Shown here one piece after another: positions 36,473-46,002 of a stretch of DNA of 64,000 nucleotides (its first letter is position 1; each line of letters begins with the position of its first letter). Below the pieces are notes generated by a model that was not told the DNA's origin, searched no databases, and worked only from the letters and a program-made list of their open reading frames with translations. The position numbers and the translations under genes were made by a program. The DNA lies in assembly GCA_026936325.1 (NCBI GenBank), contig JAPTHN010000001.1:95805859-95869858 (forward strand), in the 5' to 3' direction. The stretch comes from Platynereis dumerilii. Its lineage: Eukaryota > Annelida > Polychaeta > Phyllodocida > Nereididae.

Positions 36473-36679
36473 GTATCAACATGGTATTAAAGATATCTTT
36501 GGGTGGGTGGAGACATATCTCATACTTGTGTGTTTAACATATATACTTATTGTATCTCCTGAAATCCTTCGCTCACGTTGTTCAGACTTGCTCATGAAAT
36601 TCCATATAAAAACAGGGACCTTTTTTGGGTATTTACTGACACTACTGACATCAGAAAGGTAATATTTTTAGTTTGTTGC

Positions 36680-36968
36680 TGACGTCAGGATGATGGAAAC
36701 ATCTATCCTTTCTGACTGTCAGAATTGGGCCATTTTCAGACTCTTACTGACAGGGCTCCAGTTGGCCGTGGATGTAAATGTGATGGCAGCAGAGGTCAGG
36801 ATGACCCATTTTTATGATCTGGGCTGACAGTCAGGAAGAACACAAAATATTGCCATCCTGATGTCAGTAAAGGTTAATAAATGAATCCCTCCTGACGTCA
36901 GCAGTGTCCTGACATCAGCAGTGTCCTGACGTCAGCGCAGGTTAATAAATGAATCACTCCAGACGTCA
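36680..36968. promoter_or_regulatory. Cluster of TGACGTCA (CRE-type) palindromes
   Basis: TGACGTCA occurs at 36680-36687, 36893-36900 and 36927-36934, with one-base variants at 36910 (TGACATCA) and 36961 (AGACGTCA). The motif is the cAMP response element bound by CREB/ATF proteins. GGTTAATAAATGAATC repeats twice in the same stretch, so the cluster grew by local duplication. Function is inference. Confidence 0.5.
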
Positions 36969-39900
36969 GCAGTGTCAGTAAGACCTAATTTTTGCTGTCA
37001 GTATCCTTGGCCAATGGTTGTCTTCCTGACCTTAGAAACCATAGTAAATGTGATGATAGTAGAGGTCAGAATGGAAATTTGCCAACATCCCATGTCTGTT
37101 CTTTATTCCTTGATTGAATTGTATCAACCATGTTCACATCTTTTGTGGAAAGTTGGACCAGCAAGGACTACAGCAGAATCCAGTTTCAATCACTGCCACC
37201 TCTCTCGTTGTTGGTTCTTGTTGCGTGTAGCTAATAAATTAATTAGTTAGGCAACTCATCTGGCTTGTAAAGCTAGTTTAGATAAGATAAATTATTTAGA
37301 CACCATTAGCAAAACTACTGTTACAGAATTACATTCCAAAACTAGGCATGATAATTTATACATACGTCATCGTCTGACATGAGTATACTCATTGGCAATT
37401 AAACTTCCACCAACCAGGGCCAGAGCTGACTGCTGACCTTTCAAACACAAAAACGTTCAAGTTCTTATAATGTGTAGATCCTGACAACATTGTGTAAGGC
37501 ATATCGTTTTAGTGGCATGCTACATGTCGAGATTGAAAGTGGCCTGAAATTGCTCAGCAGATGAACATTTTTTAGCTGTTTAATTCAGTCATTGATGTCA
37601 GATATCATATCAGTAAATAAGTGGCTGCTACCAAACCAAGAGCATGATTACTGAGACACAATATTTGATAATGGGATGTGAGATAAAACAGATCCCCAGT
37701 TTGACAGTCAATGGAGCTGATATAGGACATGAAATTCCATTAAGCAATGTGGTTTAATTCTGATGTGTTTCTTCACAAAGTATGATATATACATGTATGC
37801 CAAACAAAACTGCCGTATATCTCTGTGGGTATCAGCACCAACTTGCTACATATTGGCAAAAGGACAGTACAAATCCGATCCCATGCCATTATTGGATGCC
37901 TATTGCTTATAGCAACTCTATTCGCTAGAACTTTTCTGTATAGCTTTACTTTAGCTCATCCATCTTCTGGTGAGTATTTCCTCTGGATTTAAAATTTCCT
38001 CCAAGCAGATATTTTCAATCTGCGATGTATATATACACTTGTTAGGTGGGAATAACACCACACCATGAGCCATTCTCGTACAATTAATGAATCAAAGGTT
38101 TACCAGACTGGATTGAACGTTCGATTCCTTCAGTTAGGCAGTGGCAGTTATCCATCCTTATCATCCAAGGACCAGGAAATCTACTTGAAGTCAATATTAC
38201 ATAATGACATCAATGAACCTCTATGTCTATATACCTACAGTATTTTAAGAGTCTTTGATTAAATCCCATCAGCCACATTTACCTCGTTTTTGGATAATTA
38301 AAGGATGAAGTCACGGAAGGGCAGAACCCCAGAATCAAAGGAACAGTGATCACAGCCAGTAATTGCCAAGATCAAAATCTCAGTTACGTGTCTAAAATAT
38401 TATTTTCGCATCTCCTCAAATTCTTCTCTTTCACTGTTGGGACTTGCTTCAAAATATCTTCTGCAAGCATGCAGTTTATCTTTTAGTTGCTCAGGCTGGA
38501 GCAATGGGAATTTGCCAACCTCCAAGCCTGTTCTTTATTCTTTTATTGAATCACATCAGTCACATTCACCCCTTTAGTGGAAAACCATTACATGCAGGAT
38601 TAACCAGTCACTGACTAGTGACTACATAGAAACGCCATGTTGTGACCATAGTTTTTATCAATCTTTTTATGTTTGAGCTCCAGGGCAACAATTGCATTAG
38701 CGACGACTAGAGCAACATAAATTGCAATCACTGCCATGCACCTCTCTATAGCTTCTGGTTCTGGTTGCATGTAGCTAACACAGTAATTGCTAAGGCAATT
38801 AATCGGTTTTGCAAAGCTAGTTTGGCAAAAGTCAATTAATTAGACACCATTAGCAACCATTCTAAAATCAAGCATGATAATTCCATCATTCAATTTGTAT
38901 TGTGTAAAAAGTGTATTCTCATCAGCAACTTGACTTCCGCTGACCAAGGTTGGCCACTGAATTATCACACGCAATAGCCTTTCAGTTCTCATTAAGCCTA
39001 ACAATATCTTATAGCTTTCCTCACCGGATCCTAAAAGCCAAGTGTGAAAGGGGGCAAAAAAAATCAGGGAGCGGATGCAGATTTTCATTGTGCAGTGTTT
39101 TGCAATTTTGTCAGTGATGTCAGGTATGATATCAGTAATTTAGTGGCTGCTGCCAAGTTGCAAACCACAAGCATGATTAGATTACTAAGACGCAATATTC
39201 GATCATAAATTGAGTGTTCGATGAAAAACAGATCAAATTCACAATGAGCCAGTCAACGGAGTTGATGTGTCACAGGAAATTGCTTTTGGCAATGAAATTC
39301 AGCTCTGATGTTTTTCCCCGCAAAGTACCATGTATATTATGCATAATACCTTCCCAGTACATCTCTGTGGGTCACTTCATCAACCCATATATATTTTCGA
39401 AAGGACAGGACAATCTGATCCCTGGGCATTATTGGATGCCTCATACTTACTTTTTGGTAATTTAAGGATCAAGTCACAGAAAATGAGAGACTCCAGAATC
39501 AAAGAAAACATCACTTACAGTCTGAAGTTACAAATATCAAAATCTCAAATATGTGTCTGACAAATATACATATTGTATCTCCCTGAATTCTTCTCTTACA
39601 CTGTGCTCATGAAATTAGTGTCTGGTGTGCAGTTTTTCTCACTAAAGCTTATACTGGAGTATTGGAAATTTACCATTGTCTCATGTCTATTCTTCATTAT
39701 TTGGTTGAATTTTATCAACCACATTCATACCTTTTGTGAAAGCTTTTACATGCAGGAGGAACCAGTAACTGACTACTGAGAAACTCCCTGTTGTAACTTT
39801 GGTTTTTAACAATATGTTTTCTGTTGTTTCCTGAGGCAAAAGTTGGATGAGCAAGGACTAAAGAAACATACATTTCAATCACTGCCACATCTGTTTCTGT

Positions 39901-40200
39901 CGGTTCTGGTTGCATGTAGTTGATAAATTAATTGTTCAGTCAGTTCATCTGGCTTGTAAAGCTAGTTTGGCTGAGATAAATGATTTAGAAATCTTTAGCC
40001 AAACTACTGTTGCAGAATTACATTCCAAAATCACGCCGGCATGATCATTCCATTGATTCGTCATCATCTAAAATATGTATATACTCAGTGGCAATTTTAC
40101 CTCTACCAACCAGGAACAAGGCTGGTAGCGGACCTCTCAGACGCAATAACCTTCAAGCTCTTATTGTGACCACCAGCATGGCTGTGGTCACTTAGAAATC

Positions 40201-41220
40201 GTACGATTCAACGCACATTTTTGCGGAGGAATAGAACAAGTTCCACTTGATGCCCAGTCATGAAACTTGCTGTATGTACCTAACTTTACACTCCTTACTC
40301 GCGGCTCTTAAGACCCAATGCAAAAAAAGGGTATTTGATGCACTTTTGTAAGTCAGGGGTTTTTAGTGGCACAGTCTACCTTATTGTTTTTTTAAGTGCA
40401 ACTGGTGTGTTTTGAGACAGCCCCCAGAATTCTGGCTCAGCCATTGGTGCATTCCTTCACAATTGATCGCACTGCTTCATATTTTGCTGGGGGATGTCTC
40501 TAAAGAAACCAAGGTCTATATTTCAAACAACAGGAGCATAAAGCACTGGATACACAGCGAATATCTGACATTTTGGCAGCTGGGAGAGCCAGACTTGCAC
40601 ATCAGGTCATGATATATCTGATCTCACTCCAGTCACCTTCAAATTACAAGAAAAGTTTATTGCTAAACCTTCTCAGGCCTCTCCCAAAAGACAGGCAGAG
40701 TGTTGAGAAATTTACTTCATATCAGGAGAATAGACATGCTAATTGTTGTTTCTTTTTGGGCTACCTCAAATTCCACTTTCATTTGAAGACAAAGCTAATT
40801 TCAACCAAATAAGCTAAATCATATTCTTTAATATACTGTACTAAATGTTCATGTCAAGTTTTACAGTCCCTGACCAATTAGGAAATGAGAATTGCTTAAA
40901 TTAAATTTACATGTGCAACACTCAACAGTAGCTCACATCTTGTCCAGTCAAGAGACATGTGGCCCCCTCTATACTGGTCACAGTGTTGCTGCATTCAATG
41001 CAATAACAGACACACTTTATATATTTCTGTTGCTGCATTCAATGCAAGATCACACTTTATTTACAGAAATATATTTGTCTTCTTTCTTCAATCTGTTTTA
41101 TATTTCATGTCAATAAAATATAGGCAGTTAAAAGTACTTAAAACTGAGTTCACAAGGTTAATCAATGAAACATAAATTTTATTTAATTTATGCTTTGTGC
41201 TGCATTAAAGATATAGAACA
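40201..41220. other. No gene seen
   Basis: About 1 kb of unremarkable AT-rich sequence. A short repeat GTTGCTGCATTCAATGCAA lies at about 40,985 and 41,030. Frames are under 80 codons and lack motifs. Confidence 0.4.
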
Positions 41221-41261
41221 AAAACATGGAAAAAAGGGGAAAAAAAGGAAGATAGATAAAT

Positions 41262-41364
41262 AGATATGCAGTTATAGAATCTATCTATCTATCTATCTAG
41301 ATAGATAGATAGATAGATAGATATCTTTCCATCCATCTGTCTATCCATCTATAGCTGCATATCT
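41262..41364. repeat. Long palindrome centred on a (CTAT)/(ATAG) switch
   Basis: AGATATGCAGTTATAGA (41262-41278) mirrors TCTATAGCTGCATATCT (41348-41364) with one mismatch. Between them (CTAT)n turns into (ATAG)n at CTAG, 41297-41300. The structure can form a cruciform. Confidence 0.85.
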
Positions 41365-41374
41365 ATGCCTTACA

Positions 41375-42392
41375 GCACTGTATGACTGCGCTTCATTACT
41401 GCACTGTACAACACTGCATTACTGCACTGCATTTCAGAACTGCATTGCAGCTCTGAATTACAGTTATGCATTATTGCACTGTATGACTGCGATGCATTAC
41501 TGCAATGCATTACAACACCGCATTACTGCCCTTTATCACTTGGTTGGCTGTGAATATCACTGTTTATAGTCAAAATATCAGGGCCTATGATATTGTAAAA
41601 AATACCACCCTTCAAGGGCGATATTTTTTAACAATGGTTATGACATCATCGCCATTTCAGATGCCTGATGACTTCACAAACCAAGCAATGGCAAAAACAA
41701 TAGGATTGTGACGTCACATCCATTGTTGCTCCATGGCGTGCACATTTTTGTAATGGCAGAAAATAGTCCTTCTTTATAATTGAAAATTTGAGGTAAAACC
41801 AGCTGATAAAAACACAACAACCACGCGTCAGGGCAATTCGTACAATATCACTTGCTGTTATGTGAATTAATATCACTCTCGCCCTGCGGGCTCGAGTGAT
41901 ATTAATTCGCACAACACCTCATGATATTGTTACTCAGTGACCCTGACTTGGGTTGTTTTGTTATAGTATTACACCGCTGCATCACTGCACTGCATTACTG
42001 CACTCTATTAAAACACAGCATTACTGCACTGTATTACAAATCTGCATAACTGCACTGCATCCCTGCACTGCATTACAGACCACATTAGAGCACTACCTGA
42101 CAACACTGCATTACTGCACTGCATCACTGCATTGTATTACAACACTGCCTTATTGCACTGCATTTCTACACTGAGTTATTGCACTTCCACACAACACTGC
42201 ATGACTGCACTGCATGACTATACTACATGACTGCACTGCATGACTGCTCTGCATTACTAAACTACATTACTGTGCAGCATCACTGCACTGCATAACTGCA
42301 CTACATTACAACTGCATCACTGCACTGCGATTACAGCCCATAATATTATTACAGTACTGCCTGACAACACTGCATTACTATACTGTATTTTA
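41375..42392. repeat. Degenerate ACTGCATTACTGC minisatellite, interrupted
   Basis: Irregular repetition of 10-11-bp units such as ACTGCATTACTGCACTGC in 41,385-41,530 and 41,970-42,385, with a short remnant at 43,120-43,175. An element of about 430 bp (41,534-41,965) interrupts it, and a second copy of that element follows. Confidence 0.8.
41534..41965 (+). mobile_element. Element copy 1 ending in a long hairpin
   Basis: Starts TATCACTTGGTTGGCTGTGA and ends TTGGGTTGTTTTGTTATA. It matches 42,391-43,117 throughout, apart from an insertion in the latter. It contains TGACGTCA at 41709-41716 and an imperfect hairpin around 41,861-41,911 (AATTAATATCACT against AGTGATATTAATT). No protein is encoded. 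The family is unknown to me. Confidence 0.7.
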
Positions 42393-42638
42393 TCACCTGG
42401 TTGGCTGTGAATATTACTGTTTACAGTCAAAATATCAGGGCCTGTGATATTGTAAAAAATACCACCCTTCAATGGCGATTAATTTTAACAATAGTTATGA
42501 CATCACCAGCATTTCAGCTGACTGATGACGTCACAAACCAAAAAATGTCCAAAACAATAGGATTGTGACGTCATATCCATTGTTGCTCCATGGTGACGTA
42601 ACATTTTTGTTACGGCAGAAAATAGTCTCTGTTTATAA

Positions 42639-42928
42639 GGGGCCGACCAGATGATCTTTGGGGGGGGGGGGGGCTATGGATATTTGGCAAAAAAAAGAGA
42701 TTGTTTCCCACTTGACAAAGAAAAAAAAAGTTTCTTCAGCACATGGAAATAAAAAAAAGTTCGTTTCCACCTGTAGCTAGGGTACCGTAATGTTAAAATT
42801 CCAATAAAAAAGTTTGTCGCGAGTGCGCATTCAAAAAAATTGTTCGTTGACGCGCCGCAAATGAAAAAAAAAGTTCTTCCCAGGGGTAAAGTCCATAGCC
42901 CCCCCCCAACTATCGTCTGGTCTGCCCC
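42639..42928. mobile_element. 290-bp Harbinger-like MITE
   Basis: Termini GGGGCCGACCAGATGAT and (reverse complement of the right end) GGGGCAGACCAGACGAT match with two differences and are followed by poly-G and GGCTATGGA on both sides. TAA flanks both ends (42636-42638, 42929-42931). The homologous copy at 41.7 kb lacks the insertion. A 3-bp TWA duplication is typical of PIF/Harbinger. Confidence 0.75.
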
Positions 42929-43006
42929 TAACTAAAAATTTGAGGTAAAACCAGGTGATCAAAACAAAACAACCATGCGTCAGGGCTCTTCGTACAATGT
43001 CACTCA

Positions 43007-43069
43007 CTGTTGTGTGAATTAATATCACTTGAGCCGTGCGGGCTCAAGTGATATTAATTCACACAACAG
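43007..43069. repeat. 29-bp perfect hairpin with 5-base loop
   Basis: Left arm 43007-43035 (CTGTTGTGTGAATTAATA...), loop GTGCG, right arm 43041-43069. Beyond it the arms go on imperfectly (CAGGG/CCCTG, ACAACC/GGTTGT), so the full foldback covers about 42,960-43,115. Confidence 0.9.
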
Positions 43070-43179
43070 CTCGTGATATTGTTACTCAGTGACCCTGACT
43101 TGGGTTGTTTTGTTATAACAGCACTGCCTTACAACACTGCATTACAGACCACATCACAACACTGCATCACTGCACATTA

Positions 43180-44040
43180 AATTGTGTTGACTGCGATGTC
43201 AGCAACTTGCTTGACTGATCTGATCCCTTGCCAGGCAGGTTGGTGAGTGGCGAAATCAATTGTGGTGTTGAAATTAGATGTCGTTGATGGTAACTGGCCA
43301 CCACTGAAAAGGAAAACCACTGAAAACCACAACAAGAACTTGGCTGGCATTGCCATTTACTTTTTTGCAGTCAATTGCCTGTTTGAAGGAATACTGTGAT
43401 ATATATCGTCCATCTGGTGGTCACATAAACATCGCTTGCGATTCTAGTTGAACCTCACAACATTGTGTTAGGCCTCTGTTGCACGCTACATGGCAAGATT
43501 GAAAGTGGCCAAAAATTGCTGAGAAGATGAACATTTTCACTTGGCAATTTAGTCAGTGATATCAGATATCACATCAGTAAATACGTGGCTGCCACCAATC
43601 CATGAGCATGATTACTGGGACACAATATTTGATGATGGGATGTGAAATAAAACAGCTCCCCAGTTTGCCAGTCAATGGAGCAGATATAGGACAAGAAATT
43701 GCATTTAGCAATAAGGTTTAGTTCTGCAGTTTTTCTCCATGAAGTATATATGGTACATATGCCAAACACAATGCCAAACACAATGCTCAGCTACACGTCT
43801 CTGTGGGTAACTACATCAGCCAATCAATATTAGTAAGAGGACAGGACAAATATCACCCCCAAGCCATTATTGGATGCTTCTTACTCACAGAAGCTCTATT
43901 TCTACAGAGAAGCTGCTGTTATAGGTCCAATCCAGCTCATCCATCTCCAGTAATTCTTTTGGATTTCTAAAAATGACCTCAAAGTTTCTTCTACTTTTCT
44001 CGAGTTTCATAACCCTGTCTGACTGGAATACTAGTATAGA
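43180..44040 (+). repeat. Last block of the duplicated array
   Basis: ACAACATTGTGTTAGGC (43.46), TGAGCATGATTACTGGGACA (43.60), CCAGTCAATGGAGCAGATAT (43.67) and the core CAGCTCATCCATCTCCAG (43.93) correspond to 37.48-38.0 kb and, more distantly, to 35.7-36.1 kb. Confidence 0.65.
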
Positions 44041-44625
44041 TAAAGCCAGTTTATTAAAACAACAATTAACCAGAATATAAAGACATTCATAATCACAATT
44101 GGAATCTGTCTCTCATATGATTGTTGCTTTTGAACTCTAATTTGACTAAAAGAATTACAATAAAGCAATTTTAAAATCAATCAAATGTATTTCAATAATA
44201 ATGTCATCCAATATAGTTTACATATAACTGATCAACAAACAACAGACATTTCTCTATCTAGGTGCAATGAAGCAGCATATTGCTGGTGATCATCATTTGT
44301 ATTGTTCAAGAATTTTCTGCTGACCAAAACCTTGAGAGAAAAAGCTAGACTGACATAGGATATCCATTATGAAAAGACTCAGTGTGCATCCCACAAGTTT
44401 CCAGATTTTTCGCTTAGGATGGCAACAAAACATTACTCGTGGGAGTAACTCCTGCATGGTGCCTTTCTATTCTGTAGACCGGATACAAAGAAAGTGGTGG
44501 AGGTATTGTGTAGCCTGATCATTACAGAGTAAAATGTCCGATTGTTCTTAAACAATGTATGTGGTTTTTGCCAAATGATACAGTTAGATTATAACATCGA
44601 GTGCAAAGAGATAAGGAAATAATTA
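44041..44625. other. No gene seen
   Basis: AT-rich sequence between the array and the Helitron-like cluster. No frame or repeat recognised. Confidence 0.4.
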
Positions 44626-44664
44626 TGATTCGACCTATCGGGAGAATCATCTTGTTTTCTTTGA

Positions 44665-44706
<42 letters not shown>

Positions 44707-44770
44707 GATTCGACCTATCGGGAGAATCATCTTGTTTTCTTTGATTTTATTATTATTATTATTATTATTA
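44626..44770 (+). repeat. Two solo 5' ends of the TGATTCGAC family
   Basis: TGATTCGACCTATCGGGAGA begins at 44626 and again at 44706. Each copy runs into GAATCATCTTGTTTTC and a (TTA)n tract and is then interrupted by the next 5' end. They are most simply the 5' pieces of elements into whose TTA tract a later copy inserted. Confidence 0.75.
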
Positions 44771-46002
44771 TGATTCGACATAAATGGAGAATCATCTTAT
44801 TTTCTTTTATTTTATTATTATTATTATTATTTTTCTTGTCCAGTTAACTTTGAAGCTAGAGCCTTGAAACTTTGTACAGATATAGTCCATGGTTAGTACT
44901 TCATTCCGGTAGAAAAGATTTGACCTTGACCTTGAACTCAAGGTCACAGGTCATCTCAAAGTCCAAATTTTCAAATTTTCAAAGTTGATTAATTCATTTA
45001 ATTTTATAGTTACAGACATGAGATTGAAATATATGTGTACAAATGTGGTTCTCTACAAATGTGGGTAGAATATTTTTTTCTGATGTGACGAAAAAGGGGT
45101 ATTTACCCCATTTTGATAAAAACCAATTGCTCCTGTTTTTAAAGAAAACTACTTCACTTAGAGACCCAGTTTTTGCTGTGATTGGTAGCCTGACTAAATA
45201 TCCATGGTAAGACACCTTTTATATTTTGATTGAATAAGGGGTTGCTGAGTAACAGGACTTTCAAAAATGGGTGTTTTGACCAAAAAGTTAAAATATTTTT
45301 TAACTTTGGTTTGAATGGAGGGAATTTGATGAAACTTGGAGTGTATATGGTATTTATGAATTAGAGTCATATCATAAGATAAAAATGACATTTTGGGGTA
45401 GTTACCCTAAAAGGGGTAAATGATTATAACTTGTGATTGACATTGACGATTTTCTTCAAATTTTGCAAAAGTTTACTCTTTTGACTTGAGGACCTAATGA
45501 AAGTGTAAATTTGAAGTCATGGGGTAATTTACCCTCGTAACCAAGGTCGAAAGGGGTAAATATGTAATTTGAACACTTCTTAAGTTTTTAATGGTGTATT
45601 AGACATCGATTGGGTCTTGCCTTTTCATCACAGATATTACTGGATAAAATTTGTCAGTTTTAAGTAATTACCCCCCAAAAAGGGGTAAATAGCTATAACT
45701 TGTGATTGACATAGACGATTTTCTTAAAATTTTGCACAGGTTTACCATTGGGACATGGGGACATGATGAAAGTGTAAATTTGATTTCATGGGGTAATTTA
45801 CCCTCGTAATCAGGTTCGAAAGGGGTGAATGTGTATTTTGGACAGTTCTTAAGTTTTTAATGGTGTATTTTAATGGTTAATATAACATTGTGTTGATAAT
45901 GGAGTATTAGGTTTCCCATCTTATTCTACGCATATTATCGAATGTTTTAATGTCGAATCATCCCTTTGACCTTTTAAGGTTGAAGTCCCCTGGGACCCTA
46001 GT
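44771..46002 (+). mobile_element. Helitron/Helentron-like non-autonomous element, family 3
   Basis: 5' end TGATTCGAC with GATTC...GAATC hairpin, then a TTATTATT tract. The body has a 268-bp module repeated twice (GGGGTAAAT...TATAACTTGTGATTGACAT at 45414 and 45682). The subterminal GTCGAATCA (45952-45960) is the exact reverse complement of the 5' end. Then come a 3' hairpin GTCCC-CT-GGGAC (45985-45996) and the end CTAG (45998-46001) before T. This is the terminal plan of Helentron-type rolling-circle elements. No Rep/helicase is encoded. Confidence 0.75.

Larger units (their letters stand above)
33561..40200 (+). repeat. Array blocks of a second type (33.6-36.1, 37.06-38.0, 38.1-39.4, 39.46-40.2 kb)
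   Basis: Three kinds of segment recur. First, GATTAAATC...CAGCCAC...CACGGAAGGGCAG (33.90, 38.26, weaker 39.46). Second, CTGGAGCAATGG...CATGTTGTGAC...GCTAGTTTGGCAAA (34.13-34.52, 37.06-37.37, 38.48-38.90, 39.65-40.06). Third, TCAGCAACTTGACTTCCGCT through GAAATTGCTTTTGGCAATGA to the core (35.51-36.14, 38.92-39.44; more diverged 37.45-38.0). The pair 35,510-35,930 and 38,920-39,340 is nearly identical by eye. No intact frame is conserved between copies. Confidence 0.7.
42391..43117 (+). mobile_element. Element copy 2 ending in a long hairpin, with nested insertion
   Basis: Homologous to 41,534-41,965 (TATCACCTGGTTGGCTGTGA through TTGGGTTGTTTTGTTATA) but interrupted at 42,639-42,928. TGACGTCA occurs at 42526-42533 and 42566-42573. 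The hairpin at its 3' end is perfect in this copy. Confidence 0.75.

Noticed and set aside
43007-43069. microRNA precursor
   Set aside because: Perfect pairing without bulges and location at the end of a repeated element fit a transposon hairpin better.
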